A stretch of DNA of 64,000 nt from Ursus arctos (GCF_023065955.2 NW_026622985.1:76621931-76685930), one strand, 5' to 3'; counted from the first letter of the stretch, positions 12,705 to 24,344 are shown. Numbers and translations: made by a program. Notes: generated by a model not told the origin, from the sequence alone.

Positions 12705-12870
12705 GATTTGAAAGATTACTTACTTTTACTGGGACCAAGACCAAGAGAAGGACATTGTGTAATCAGTTTTATTTCTTAGCCCTTATGGTCCGATAGATCC
12801 AATGGTGCAGAAATTGTTTGTGGCAGATCAGGATACTGTATGGGCTCTTAAAGAACCACATATTTTAGTG
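12705..12870 (+). mobile_element. Possible endogenous-retrovirus (ERV-L class) pol remnant
   Basis: A short plus-strand frame at about 12788-12850 reads GPIDPMVQKLFVADQDTVW, which resembles the region between reverse transcriptase and RNase H in ERV-L-class elements. The frame is short and closed on both sides by stops, no LTR pair is identified around it, and nothing functional remains. This is a by-eye resemblance to an old, broken viral copy. Confidence 0.35.
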
Positions 12871-13589
12871 GTCCAACCAGCTACCTAGTGGCAGACTAAT
12901 TACATTGGACAGCTTCTTTCATTCTCATGAGAATAGATATTTATTTTGGAATTAAAAAAAAAAAAACACCCAAAACAAATAGACTTACTAGTACCAATGT
13001 GCATATAGGAAAAACATTAAATGTTGACCTAGGCTATTTAATAGAAAATAAGATATTGATACACAGTAGAAACAGAGAGGAGCATGAACAAAAACCAACT
13101 GATTCCCTGGGGAACCTCATGTACTTGACCCAATGGTAGAAACTAAGGAAAGACTACTGTAACTCTCCAAAGTAAAACCACCAGATTTTAGGATTGAAGA
13201 TATGATCACCATCCTGAAGGCATTCTAATCTTACCATCTTGAAAGTACCAAAGAAGTGAAAGAATCACCCTAAAAATCTGAAATTAGAAATATATGTAAG
13301 AATAGATAAGATGCTGGCTAGGAGAGTATAAACATATATGGGGTATATTGGGAAGTCAAAGGTATAAACTTTATTGGATATTTTTCAAATTTGGCTACCC
13401 AATATTCAAACACCTTTTGATTTGGGAGGATTCCAAACTAGGCAGAAAGAAAGGTTTTATTTATTCTTTAGCTAAGCTAAAGTGGGGTATATAGCCCTAC
13501 TCCTGGCTTTCTGGCAGTTAAACATAGACTTCAGATCTAGTTCAGCTATAGAGATACTCTAGCTTCAGATATTTGATTTTGATGTTGCT
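12871..13589. other. Unannotated stretch
   Basis: No gene or named repeat is seen. An A-run occurs at about 12954-12965. A 70-codon frame at 12927-13139 starts at this A-run and looks like chance. Confidence 0.4.
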
Positions 13590-14100
13590 GGGGAGGAAAA
13601 ATTTTTTTATACCCTTAAAAGATTCTTCCAGCTGATCTGAGGATTAAGTTGACAGGAGACAGATAAACAGGAGAAAATCAAATTTAATTTCATATATAGA
13701 GGAACCCTATGTACATGAGAGGTTCAAAGACAGAAAGGTAAAATGAGGTATATGTGCCATCCTGAGTAAGGAATGGGATGGGAGTCTGGGGGTTCAAAGG
13801 GAAGGAGGGCAATTCACAGGGCACTAAGAAGAAGAGCAAATATTTGGTAATTAGGTGTTTGCTCAGCCATACATATGGGCCACTCAGGTAAAATTTATCT
13901 CTAGTAATAATTAATTCTGGGAAATATCCTCAGTTTAGATTTTTCTGTGTAGTTAAGAGAGGGGCAAAATTTCTCTCAAGGCTACAGGGTCTCAGTTGCC
14001 TTCAGCTCAAAGTAGTCCACATGCCAAAGTGGTATATTTTGGGAATACTTGCTCTGGACCCATTCAAGGTTATGAGGTAAAGACAGGGACACTTAGTGTT
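13590..14100. repeat. LTR-like or other interspersed repeat, family not named
   Basis: The block from 'ctgatctgaggattaagttg' through 'agaggttcaaagacagaaag', 'gatgggagtctgggggttca' and 'catgccaaagtggtatattt' has the text-like regularity of an interspersed repeat and feels familiar as an LTR-type element. I cannot name it or fix its ends, and no TG...CA boundary or target duplication is seen. Confidence 0.3.
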
Positions 14101-14719
14101 TAGTTTTATGGTGATGCCCAGTACTTGTGAGGCCAATGTTATGGCAGTGAATGTTCAATCATTGCAGCAGTGAGCAGCAGGAAGGCAGCAAGCATCTAAT
14201 TGCATGCTCTTTGACCTCCCATGGCCTTTATTTATTTTGCAAGCTTGCGTATTTGCATGCCAGCTGATTCTTTAGGCTTTCTCTAAATCCTTTTATAAAT
14301 TCCTCCTCTGGAATGATCGGCCAGAGCTAGATTCTTTTGTTTACAACCAAGAATTCTAATTGGTAATGTATTTTAAACACATGCAAACATATTTCGCCTT
14401 GCACAATGGGCACAGATTTAGCACATTTATGTGGCAGGAATGCCAACTAGGATGAAAACTCTTTAAAGACAATTTAAGCAAGCATAGAATTATAAGTTTA
14501 TTTGAGATTTTCTTTCCTTTATTAATGATATTCACCTAGCCCATTCATATGCTTGCACAACAACTACTCTATACATTAGCTACTATTTTTACAAATGTTT
14601 AAAATTAATATTTAGAAAGTTGGCTTGGGGTTTTCCCCTTTCAATATTCTGCTAGAATTAAATATATTATAACCTTAAAGATAAAAGTACACCTACTATT
14701 GCAAAAATAGCATATGGTA
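14101..14719. other. Unannotated stretch
   Basis: Nothing identified. The part at 14190-14340 is less AT-rich than its surroundings and free of recognisable repeats. Confidence 0.35.
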
Positions 14720-15820
14720 TACATTTTTAAAAATTTTTTTGCTTATTGATTTTAACTCAGCCTAATATTCATTGAGGTACTACCGCCTTCTCTTTGGTTT
14801 AATTTGCATTGTTTTATGTCTAGTATATGAAGCTGAACATTGAAGAAAGTTTGTTTACATTTACATTTCTTCTTTTGCAAATTATCTTTAAAGTATGCAA
14901 GATTTTCTGTGTGTTACACGTATTTCCCTCCATTTTATTAGCCCCTTAAATTTACTCTTATAATTTTTGCCATATGATATGAAAGTTTTAAGTTACTGTT
15001 TTGTGAACATAACAATCTTTTCTTGGTATTTTTCTCCCTTAGTTTTGATCCTGGGCCTTGGTTACACTGCCACTACCCTCCGTCCCTTAATCACCAGGGA
15101 ATAATAACAGCTTCCCGCTGTTGCTACATTTTGCATTACCTTTTTGGTTTTTCATTATAGGAAAAATCAATTTTCTGTATTAAACTTTCTTTGTTTAAAA
15201 TGTCTAGATGGGGGGGTACTTTTAATTAACTGGAAAATCTCTGAAATTTGTTTCTCTAAGTAGTTTAAGAAATGAATTTAACTTGATCACTTTTTTTAAC
15301 AATTTGACCAGTTGTTACAAAAAGAGTTGTTTAATCATCCAATGTTGTACTGAGAATTAGAAATCCCACTTAACAAAGAAAAAACACTGACTAAATCTGT
15401 TTCTGTACTTACGACCTGTTCCTTAGAGTTTCTCTATATGTATACCCTTCACAGTTTGTTTATAATCTGATAATATCTGGAAGTTTAAGATTGTCACTAT
15501 TTGATGTGGTTTTCAAAATTATCTTTGTTGTTTTCTTCCATTTATAATACTTTATCATATTTTTCCATTATATTATTCTCTCAGAAAAATTACTGTCATT
15601 TTTGTTAAACTTGATAAAGAATCCTTTAGGATATTTTTAAGAGTGGCTTTACTGTAGAAAGAACAAACATCTTCATAATAACCTATTTTTGTAGCTAGGA
15701 ACATGAAATGCTTTTCATTTGCTCAATTTTTGTTTTAAATATTCAGTAAAAATTTTTAATTTTAATTATATAGGTTTGGCAGTTATTCTTTGATATTTAC
15801 TGTTTTTAGCTAAAAATAAA
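14720..15820 (-). mobile_element. Old L1 (L1M-type) fragment, antisense
   Basis: Scattered phrases match the antisense ORF2 C-terminal region of old L1s: 'ggtttaatttgcattgtttt', 'aagctgaacattg', 'tttgatgtggttttcaaaat' and 'gatatttttaagagtggctt'. No frame survives. Boundaries are approximate and the element may be two fragments. Confidence 0.45.
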
Positions 15821-15902
15821 AAATATTTTATGATATTGTCTATTAATATTTTAGGAAACTTACACTAAGAGATATTTTATTTAGAATTTAAAATACAAAA
15901 AT

Positions 15903-16285
15903 GTGGAACTCATATGTAAAATCTAAAAAACAAAACAACTAACAAAGACACAAAGAAATAAACAAACCAAATGAACAGACTCCTCAACACTGAGAACAAA
16001 CTGGTGGTTGCCAGAGGAGTTGGGTGGGGGAATGGGCAAAATAGATAAAGAGGATTAAGTGATACAAACTTCTAGTAATAGAATAAATAAGTCACAGAGA
16101 TGAAAGGTGCAGCATAGAGAATGTAATCAGTAATGTTGTAATAACATTGTATAGTGGCAGGTGGTGGCTACACTTACCATGGTGAGCACTGTCTAATGTA
16201 TAGGATTGTTGAATCAATATGTTGTATACCTGAAACTAATACCACTGTATGTTAATTGTACTTCAATTAAACTTTTTGAACTATT
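15903..16285 (+). mobile_element. L1 3' end (3' UTR), sense
   Basis: 'acaaactggtggttgccaga', 'aaataagtcacagagatgaa', 'atgttgtatacctgaaacta' and the terminal 'ttgtacttcaattaaac' are the typical 3' UTR of a carnivore or eutherian L1 (L1MA-like). Only about 380 bp of the 3' end is present, so the copy is heavily 5'-truncated. Related 3' ends occur at 18604-18706 and 53905-54085. Confidence 0.8.
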
Positions 16286-16675
16286 GTATAATATTATATA
16301 TAAATTTGAAAAGAATTTAAGTAAGTTCATCAGCAAATTAAAAACAATACAAAAAGGTATTGAAAATAGCAAACTAACTCTTCTTTATCCACCACTTAGA
16401 TTAAACAATTAGCAAGGTTTTACTGCATTTGCCTTATCAATCCCTTTTGTCATTGTTGCTATTACTCATATTTTAAAGCAAATCCCAGACCTAATTTGCC
16501 CCTGCATACCTCATTATGCATTCATTGTTAAGAAAAATGAGCATTTTCTTAATATGTATCAATGCTGTTTTCACACCTAAAAATGGTGTTATGTAATATG
16601 CCATCCATTTTCAAGTTTCCCTGACTCTTTAAAATGTCTTTTTACTGTTGATTTGTTTCAATTAACATTAATGTG
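16286..16675. other. Unannotated AT-rich stretch
   Basis: No gene is identified. The segment 'cactgttttcaca...' near 16560-16660 may belong to another old L1, but I cannot support this. Confidence 0.35.
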
Positions 16676-16695
16676 TCAAATTAGTGTTGTTTCTT

Positions 16696-16900
16696 TTTTT
16701 TTTTTTTTTAAGATTTATTTATTTATTTGAGAGAGAGAGAGCGCTGAGCAGGAGCTCAGGGGCAGAGAGAGAGGGAGACAAACAGACTCCCCACCGAGCA
16801 GGGAGCCCAATACAGGGCTTGATCCCAGGACCCTGAGATCATGATCTGAGCTGAAACCAAGAGCTGGACACTCAACCGACTAAGCCACCCAGGTGACCCC
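16696..16900 (-). repeat. Can-SINE, antisense, with 20-bp target-site duplication
   Basis: It runs from a long poly-T, aagatttatttatttatttg and (GA)n to a head ending ccacccaggtgacccc. The flanks 16676-16695 and 16901-16920 match at 17 of 20 positions and define the insertion exactly. The mismatches suggest moderate age. Confidence 0.95.
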
Positions 16901-17395
16901 TCAAACTGGTATTGTTTCTTAAGACTTTTGAAAATCTGGATCAGTCCTACTTCCCACTGCCCACATCCCCCCAACTTCCTTTTTTAAAACTTTTCTTTAT
17001 ACCTTTGGCTTGTAAAAACTGAATCAGTTGCTCTTAGCAAATGGATTCTGGGTTTTTGTTTTCTTCTTTGTGATTCATTTAACTTGTTCGTTTCTCATAT
17101 TTTCTGTAATTGGCAGTTGGCTCTAAAAACTTGATTAGATTCAGGTTCATTTATTTAGGCAAGAATATTTCTTACATATTGATATAAAATGGATTTAACC
17201 CAGACAGTTAGGACATGGATATAACCTGAAATAAGAGAAAAATGGGAGTGTTATAACCTACTTAGTCAACCACCTCCTCCCTAGGAATGTGTGTTTAAAA
17301 TAAGAGCCTCATACTTTATAATTTGGATATTGCTCATCTCACACAATATATTTTTGGGTTAAGTCCATGGTATAAAAATATCTAACTCATCTTTT

Positions 17396-17594
17396 TTTTT
17401 TTTTTAATTTATTTATTTTAGAGGGAGGGAAAGAGCACAAGCAGGAGGGGCAGAGGGAGAGAGAAAGAGAATCTCCAGCAAACTCCACACTGAACGCAGA
17501 GTCTGACTTGGGGCTTGATCTCAAACCCTGAGATCATGACCTGACCTAAAATCAAGAGTTGGACGGTTAGCCAACTGAGTCACCCAGGTACCCC
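17396..17594 (-). repeat. Can-SINE, antisense
   Basis: The flanks tctaactcatctttt (17381-17395) and tctaattcatctttt (17595-17609) differ at one base. The body is diverged from the young type (gagtcacccaggtacccc head end), so it is an older Can-SINE. Confidence 0.95.
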
Positions 17595-17616
17595 TCTAAT
17601 TCATCTTTTTAACTGT

Positions 17617-17732
17617 TATATATTTATATGTATATAAATATAAATATATATATACATATAAATATATGTGATATATATGTATCTATCACATATATATATC
17701 TCAATCACATTAACTGATATATATATATCACA
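17617..17732. repeat. TA-rich simple repeat with ATAC/GATATATC variants
   Basis: Interrupted (TA)n with tatgtatataaatataaa and atatatatctcaatcac units. It is low complexity and probably variable in length between individuals. Confidence 0.85.
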
Positions 17733-17739
17733 TTTTATT

Positions 17740-18600
17740 TATCATTTCTTTACCAGTGAAAATTTTAGTAAAATTGCTAGTTTTTTTGTGCCATGCTGCA
17801 ATAAATACCTATATGCAGATGCAAAGTGTTTTGTTAATATAGATACCTAAAAGTTTAATTGATCCATCATGTGAAATGTACATTTTACTTTTCATAGACA
17901 CCATTAAAATGCATTGACAACTTGCATTTTTACAACTTTACACTCCTGGCATCAGTAGTAGAGAGTACCATTTCTTCACAACTTTTCTGGTGCTTGGAAA
18001 TATCAAACACTTTAATTTTAGAAAAACTACTTCAAACTGTTGGTTTAATTTGCATTTCTGTGATTTGTATATTACTACAGAGTTCAACTATCTTCTCACA
18101 TTCATTAACCATTTGAGTTGTTTCATGTGATGATTTTTAAGACTAAATACATGGTCAATGTTTGTAAATTTTTTTAGTGTATATGTTAATTTTGCTGTTA
18201 CTCACAGGTTTCTCTATATTTATGGCAATATTTTGTTATTTGTGTTATTCAGATATCTGTATCCTCATTTAGTTTTATTTATTTGGTTTATTCGTGTCTG
18301 AGCACTGTGACTGTGGGGTATTCAATTTCTGCCTGTGGTGTTGCCATTTTTTTCCATATATTTTCAAAGCTAGGTTGTTAAGTGTATCCACACTTATGAC
18401 TATTAAATTCTTTTGAAGTATTAGTCCCTATATCAGCATGAAATGTATTTTATTATTCCTTCTTATTAAAAGTGTGTTTTTTAATTATATTTTTTCTGAT
18501 TTAAATATTGTGATAAAGCAATATATTGTCTTTTATTTGTCTTTAATCTGCAATATATTTTATTTTAAGATATTATATATATTTCTTAAGAGTACACTTA
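17740..18600 (-). mobile_element. Old L1 (L1M-type) fragments, antisense
   Basis: 'ttgtgccatgctgcaataaa', 'gtttaatttgcatttctgtg' and 'cattcattaaccatttgagt' match the antisense ORF2 C-terminal and 3' region of ancient L1s. The second half (18240-18600) is AT-rich and could be a separate L1 piece. No frame survives. Confidence 0.45.
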
Positions 18601-18603
18601 TCT

Positions 18604-18706
18604 TGATGAGCACTGAGTACTATGTAGAATCGCTGAATCACTATACTGTACACCTGAAACTAATAGCTATACTGGAATTAAAAGGAAAAAGAAAAAAAAA
18701 AAAGAA
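18604..18706 (+). mobile_element. L1 extreme 3' end, sense
   Basis: 'gatgagcactgagtactatg', 'cactatactgtacacctgaa' and 'tatactggaattaaaagg', followed by an A-rich tail, form the last ~100 bp of a carnivore L1 3' UTR. It shares the tgtacacctgaaactaat motif with the copies at 15.9-16.3 and 53.9-54.1 kb. Confidence 0.7.
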
Positions 18707-18894
18707 TCTTTCAGGAGTTGAAACAGACATCGTATTAGTAATTGCTGCTGCTCCTTATGCCCTTTCCTTATAACCTGAAGAAAAAAAAAATCAAACAAAT
18801 AATAACAAAATGCCATGTCATTAAAATACAACCTCATATCTGTTTTCCTATCCTTCATAGAAAACTGTGTGTAATGATAGTAATAAAAATTTGT

Positions 18895-19640
18895 GGAGCC
18901 CTTACAAAAAATATTTAAAAATTAAAAATTATATATTTATGTATTTAAAAACTTTACTTTCTTAAGAGCCATTTTAGGTACATGACAAAATTGAGAGGAG
19001 GATACAAAGATTTTCCATTTACCCCTTGTCCCCACACATGCATAAGGCTCCATTATTAACATCCCCTTCCAGAATGGTACATTGTTGCAACTGATGGACC
19101 TAACACGTCATCACCCAAAGTCCATAATTTATTTACATTATGGTTCATTCTTGGTGTTGTACATTGTGTAGTTTTGGGTGAATGTATAATGACATATAGC
19201 CACCATAATAGCATCTTATTATATATTTTAAATATACAAAACATGTAATTTATTCCCAAGTACATGTGAGCCAGCTCAATCAATTCTAACATTCCTCTAT
19301 TTTTTACTTAAAATTTAGAAAATGAAAAAATACATTATATACCACTGAAACCACCTTCAGACCATTTGTCAATCACATTTTCCTTCCTCCTCTGCTCCCA
19401 GAAATAGTAACTCACTTGAATTTGTTGTTTATCAATCCTATGCATAATTCATACCATTACTTTGCATGTACTTATTCACAATGAATGTATTATATTGTGT
19501 GTTTCCACAGTTTTTATGTGACATCATACTATATGTGTCATTTGTAACCTCTGTGTCATTTCTGCTTGTTTTCTCTTCAAAAGATGTTTCTGCATTTAAG
19601 GGGTAATATGTTTTCATTTATGTCCGTGAATAGCTAAACA
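18895..19640 (-). mobile_element. L1 3' UTR and ORF2-end fragments (L1MA/L1MB-like), antisense
   Basis: 'gacaaaattgagaggaggat', 'ccttgtccccacacatgcat', 'cagaatggtacattgttgca' and 'catcacccaaagtccataat' are clear antisense L1 3' UTR text. The following part (19380-19640: 'ctgctcccagaaatagtaac', 'tttatgtgacatcatactat') continues as older L1 sequence. It may be one element or two adjoining ones. Confidence 0.65.
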
Positions 19641-20560
19641 TTGTTATTTTTAAAGTTATTCTCTGATCTTTCTAATAACTTATATGGCAAATTCATGATC
19701 TGTTTTTTATTTTCACAGCTGGCTTTCCTCATGAGCATTCTGTTTAGTCTGCTGACTTATTTGATTACATTTTATACCTTTTCTCTCTTCCCCTCCCTTC
19801 CCCTACCTATCAGCCTTTCCTTTCTTTTATCTCTCTTTCCCTCTAGAGGATTCAGAAAATTGCCATTGCTTTTACCTGGCTCTTTGCTTCAGACCAGATT
19901 CTACTGTGCCTCGTAACAATGTTTCAACCCACCCACCAACCCATAATGACGTATCAGTTATTATTGCTTCGGGCTTATGTAACAGAATCCATGGAGCAAA
20001 GGCCAATGGAGCATGCCAACTAAATGGTTTCATCAAATAGAGATTAATTTTTCTCACATAAGAGAAATTCTGGACACAGGCTATCTGTGAAATCATAGAT
20101 GTCCAAGCTTTTTCCCACCTTCTTCTTCCCCATTGTTAGAACCTGATTTTCATCCTCAAAGACTCTGGAGAGCTCTTATACTTCCATGCCTCCTGAGGGA
20201 GAAAGAGAAGTGAAAAGAGAAAGTCAATAGAGCATACCAGCTATACATATGTTTGTACAAAAATGGCTGGAAATTCCACTAAGTATTTTCCATTTATCTT
20301 CTTGGCCCCATTATGCAAATGTGACAACTTCACCACCATGGGATTCTGAGAAGGCAAGTATTTCTAATTGGATGTATTTTTCAGCTGAGAAAAATCAGGA
20401 ACATCTTAGTAAAGAAGAAGGGGAGAGGGAACTTTGGGTGGAAACTAGCAGTGATTTGACAGAGGTGTTGGGGTTACTGCGGATTCATCCTCCAGGCCAG
20501 GGGCAGCTGGCTAGGTGTCTGCTCACTTGGCTATGTCCCCATTCTCTTGCCTCTTCCAGA
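19641..20560. other. Unannotated stretch
   Basis: No gene is recognised. There is a CT-rich patch at 19780-19850. A 111-codon frame at 20249-20584 runs into the SINE poly-T and shows no domain, so it is taken as chance. Confidence 0.4.
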
Positions 20561-20571
20561 CCTACAGCTTC

Positions 20572-20840
20572 TTTTTTTTTTTAAGGTTTTTTTTTTTTTT
20601 TTTAAGATTTTATTTATTTATTTAAGGGGGGAAGAGAGAGAGAGAGAGAGAGTGAGTGAGCACCAGCTGGGGAAGGGACAGAAGGAGAGGGACAAGCAGA
20701 CTCTCTGCTGAGCTGGGAGCCCAACATAAGGCTGGACACAGGGCTGAACATGGGGCTGGACATGGGGCTGGAAATGGAGCTCCATCCCAGGACTGAGCTG
20801 AAGGCAGATGCTTAACCAACTAAGCCACCCAGGCACCCCT
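20572..20840 (-). repeat. Can-SINE with internal 12-bp tandem array, antisense
   Basis: The copy begins with a double T tract (20572-20603), then aagattttatttatttattt and (GA)n, and ends ccacccaggcacccc. Its middle contains four consecutive 12-bp units (20731-20778), while the usual block ctgggatcatgacc between the B-box region and 'gagctgaaggc' is missing. Flanks ctacagcttc (20562-20571) and ctacaccttc (20845-20854) match at 9 of 10. Confidence 0.92.
20731..20778. repeat. Four-unit 12-bp tandem repeat inside a SINE
   Basis: Units are gctggacacagg, gctgaacatggg, gctggacatggg and gctggaaatgga. They correspond to local amplification of the SINE segment normally reading as a single 'catggggct' copy. 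Frames across it give periodic Pro/Val/Gln text, which explains two long shadow ORFs here. Confidence 0.9.
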
Positions 20841-20855
20841 GGGACTACACCTTCA

Positions 20856-21229
20856 TATAAAGGAGGATTGGTAACTCCTGCTGGCAGGATTTTTACATTT
20901 TTTTAAAGGATTGTTCAAAAATAAAAGAAGAATATGTGATAGAGACCCTCAATGCCTAAGATATTTACTATTTGGCTCTTTGTAAGAAAATTTCATGTCC
21001 CTGTTTTAAAGCTCCAGGCATGGGCTCCAGCAGGCTTTCCCCTCATCTTCCTTTTTAGTTAACTCTAGCTACTAGGTATTATGGGACATTTTTATTTTCC
21101 CATTACTCTATAGGAATTTTATTTCCTACTCTCACATTCTGCTTTTGCTTGGAAGCCCAACATCCCTGCAACTTCATCCCCCTCATTACATTATATACAC
21201 ACGTACACATCTATTCATATATGTGTTTA

Positions 21230-21276
<47 letters not shown>

Positions 21277-21617
21277 GAATGAATGACAGTGAATGCCTCA
21301 TGTATTCCAGTTTTGAGTCAATGAGCAGACGACATTTTGCTGCCTGCAAGGCACTGCTTCAGTAGGTCCAGGAACATGAGCTCAAGCTTTTGGTTAATTA
21401 GGGTAGGAAGTGTTCTCTCTAGCTAGATACAAAAGAGGAAATGTAAAGCTCAAATGCTTCTTGCAGACCTCCCTTGATCAAGATGAAATCAGTCTTAGAA
21501 CAAAACTGACATTGTGATGGGGCAGCAGAGGCAGGCAGAGGAAACAGAGTAAACCAATCACAAATTCTTTTCTGCCTCTGGATTTCCATTTATGTCCTTA
21601 CTGTTTTAAGTTTTGCC
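20856..21617. other. Unannotated stretch with CT/TA microsatellite
   Basis: No gene is seen. The only clear structure is the compound microsatellite at 21233-21276. A GAATGAATGA patch follows it. Confidence 0.4.
21233..21276. repeat. Compound (CT)n(AT)n microsatellite
   Basis: About 14 CT units (21233-21260) are followed directly by eight AT units (21261-21276). The tract is uninterrupted and probably length-variable. Confidence 0.95.
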
Positions 21618-21785
21618 ACTTGGAGTGGTCCGTGGACCAGCAGCATTACTATTGTCTGAGAATTGTTAGAAGTGAAGACTCTAAGGCCCCATCCTAGACC
21701 AACAAAATCACAATCTATATTTTATCAGAATCTCCAAGTGATTAGCAGTCATCAAAATTTCAAAAGTATTTCTATAGCCATGGCT
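21618..21785 (+). mobile_element. MER5A-like hAT (Charlie) MITE
   Basis: 'tggagtggtccgtggaccag', 'cagcattactattgtctgag', 'aattgttagaagtgaagact', 'ccccatcctagacc' and 'cagaatctccaagtgatt' follow the order of the MER5A consensus (ggtccccggaccagcagcat ... cttgttagaaatgc ... ggccccaccccagacc ... tccaggtgatt). It is a non-autonomous, long-dead DNA transposon. The next ~200 bp may be a further hAT-related piece. Confidence 0.65.
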
Positions 21786-22914
21786 CTCTAGATGTGGTTG
21801 GTGGGTTCCTGAGGATTTCCAAGGCCTTTCTGTAGAGTCTGAGAACTCAAACCTGCTTTCATAATTATAAGAAGACATGATTTTCCCTATCTACAGTACC
21901 CACTACTATAGTCTTCATATTCTTAGTGAGAAATAATGCAGAAGGGAGTTTTTCTCCCTCTTTACTTTATAGTGGACTTATGCAGTTCCTGATTTTTTTT
22001 AGCATATTTGTCTCTTTCTTCTTATGCCAGTGGTGTGATTATACTCGGAAGAGCCCACTCTTAGTCTATGGAGTTTAGGTGTGGATGACCACCTGCCCTT
22101 ACTGCTCTCTCTCTAGGTAAGGAGAGATAACCTAAGTTTGGCCAATTAACTCATTTAATTCTCTTGCCCAGAAATTCAGAAATTGGCATACGACTCATGC
22201 TGGTGCATTCAGAAGAAATTCCAAAACTTGTTGTTGTTGTTTTTCTGGTAATATGGAACAAGAAGCTCTCTTTACCTTATTTTCTTTTTAAAAAGGTAGT
22301 ATAGGCTAGCATTGCCAGGAGTTCCCTTTGAAGATGGCCTCTCTCTTATAGCCAGGTATAGAATTTAGGTCTAAAATACTTTTGCTTAGAATGTTGAAGC
22401 ATATGCTATGTTACTGAAGGCCAGGCCTATCTTGTGAAACAAAGGCAAGGTAGAACATTAACTAAAACTTGGAAATTTACCAGTTCACATTCATTTCCTT
22501 CCAGATACTGGTATTGATTTTTACTCATCTTTGTAATTGATGATATTGAAAACATTATTTCCCCCTCTATTTTCATGAGTTTTTGAGTGAAGTTTGGGTG
22601 GCTTCATGAATATCAAACCCAGATACGTTTTGAATGGAAGGTTCTAGCAACCCTTTTTTTTTCTTTCAATACTCAGTACCTAGCACACTGCCTGCTTCAT
22701 AATCATTGCCGAAATAAAGAAGGGGTTTTGAGTATAGGTACTTTAACTTCAAATCCTTCCTTGGCTACAATGAACTATTATGTTGTTAATTTTGTAAGGA
22801 GTCAAAAACATTTTTTCAAGGTTGACATCTTATTATTCTACAAGGATCCTCAATTATGTTTTGACTTCTAAAGCTTCAAAGAATATTATGAAAAACCTTA
22901 TAGAAAAATGTTCC
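21786..22914. other. Unannotated stretch
   Basis: No gene or certain repeat. The text around 21795-21900 ('tttccaaggcctttctgtag', 'cataattataagaagacatg') may be hAT-derived. A 94-codon frame at 22587-22871 shows no domain. Confidence 0.35.
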
Positions 22915-23620
22915 TTTAATTTAATATTTATTGTGTACCTAATATAGGCTGGGCCTTACCGGTTTGAATAAAATACAATCCATAATCTCCATACTCAAAA
23001 AAGGTCCTATTTAGTGGATAAGATGGACATAAGATACTTTTATCTTGTGTTGTAAGAGCAGCAGATGCAAAACACAGAGTGATAAACTGTGAAGATCAGA
23101 GAGGTGCCGTTGAAGTGCATGACAAGCAGGGCTGGAGGATGTGATGGGCAAAAGAAAGGCATATTCAAATACACCAGCATTTGATGCACCAGTATTTGGG
23201 GGGAACTGTAAACAGTTTGGAATTGTTTGAAAGAGGGATGGTGGGAGATAAGACTAAAGAGAAAGGCTGAATCTGGATCAAGAAAGACCATGTTTGCCAT
23301 GTCAAGGAACTTTGACGTTATTCAGGTGACCTCTGCTACTTACTTTTAAAGAAAAAAATCCACTTGAAAAACATACAAATCCCTCCTAAATAATTTGAGA
23401 TTATAATGTCTGTACCTCCCTCCTTCTGTGGGAATCATTTATATAGATAAAGGAGATCCTTTAAAATGTCTTGCAGAGGACAGAGAGGCATTCTAGAAAT
23501 AGTGGGAGGTGGATCAGATGATAGACTTGAAAGGTAGACTTCAGGCAGTGGCTCTGTGAATGGAGAGGTAGATCTGAAGAATTTGAGGGGTGAGAGGATC
23601 AAAGGAATTCTATAAATCAG
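22915..23620 (-). mobile_element. L2 LINE fragment, antisense
   Basis: It begins with 'tttattgtgtacctaatata', continues with 'aaggtcctatttagtggata' (L2 antisense: gagcttacagtctagtgggg), and includes 'tggtgggagataagactaaa' and 'caaggaactttgacgttatt' (antisense of the L2 segment encoding the end of ORF2). The collinear order over 400-700 bp supports a single long, ancient L2. No frame survives. Confidence 0.6.
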
Positions 23621-23938
23621 GGCTTTAACTAACTTATTTTCTGATATTTTAGTGAGAAGAAGGAAGCTTTAAAAATAATTACCGCTTAGGGTTTCATGGA
23701 CATACCGGTGGACTTTAGATCTGATAATATATGTGATTTACTTTACAAATATGGAGGCTATTTATAGCCCCTTTAGAGAATAATATTTATAAATGTGCTA
23801 AATAAAGGGGATAGGGTTACTGCCTCATGAGCCAAAATAACGAATTTATAGCTTTCTTTGAGACTTCTGACAAAAGATGCCCACTTACTCCTTCACTTTA
23901 GATTCAATGTCATATTCATGTATAGATTTCTTGTTTGT

Positions 23939-24127
23939 TAAAAGATTTTATTTATTTATTTGACAGAGGAGAGAGAGCACAAGCAGGGGGAGCAGCAAGC
24001 AGAGGGAGAGGGAGAAGCAGGCTCTCCACTGAGCAAGGGGCCTGACAAGGGCCGTGATCCCAGGACCCTGGGATCATGACCTGAGCCAAAAGCAGATGCT
24101 TAACAGACTGAGCCACCCAGGCACCCC
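23939..24127 (-). repeat. Can-SINE, antisense, first of a stacked pair
   Basis: It runs from aaaagattttatttattt through the GA-rich tract to cacccaggcacccc. Directly abutting it is a second SINE. The 12-bp flanks atgtatagattt (23918-23929) and atgtatagtttt (24346-24357) bracket both copies together. Confidence 0.93.
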
Positions 24128-24344
24128 TTTTTTGTTTTTTGTTTTTTCCTTTAGATTTTGTTTGTTTGTTTATTTATTTATTTATAGCAGGGGAGAAAAG
24201 GGCAGAGAGGGAGAAAAAAATTCAAGTAGACTCCCCTGCCAAGTTCAGAGCCCTACGCAGGGCTCAATCTCACAACCCTGAGATCATGATCCGAGCCAAA
24301 ATCAAGAATTAGACGCTTAACCAACTGAGCCACCCAGGAGCCCT
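24128..24344 (-). repeat. Can-SINE, antisense, second of a stacked pair
   Basis: It starts with a T-rich tail (ttttttgttttttgtttttt), has tttgtttgtttatttatttatt, and ends cacccaggagccct. The body is diverged (ttcaagtagactcccctgcc), so this is the older member; its A-tail region probably served as the target for the first SINE. Confidence 0.92.

Noticed and set aside
17617..17732. AT-rich palindromic tract as a replication origin or regulatory site
   Set aside because: It is ordinary TA-rich simple sequence of a kind seen in several places in the window.
18438..18773. 111-codon plus frame rich in hydrophobic residues (membrane protein?)
   Set aside because: The hydrophobicity comes from T-rich antisense L1 DNA; it crosses an L1 boundary and an A-tail.
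20249..20584. 111-codon plus frame as a gene
   Set aside because: It ends in the SINE poly-T and shows no domain or signal; chance frame.
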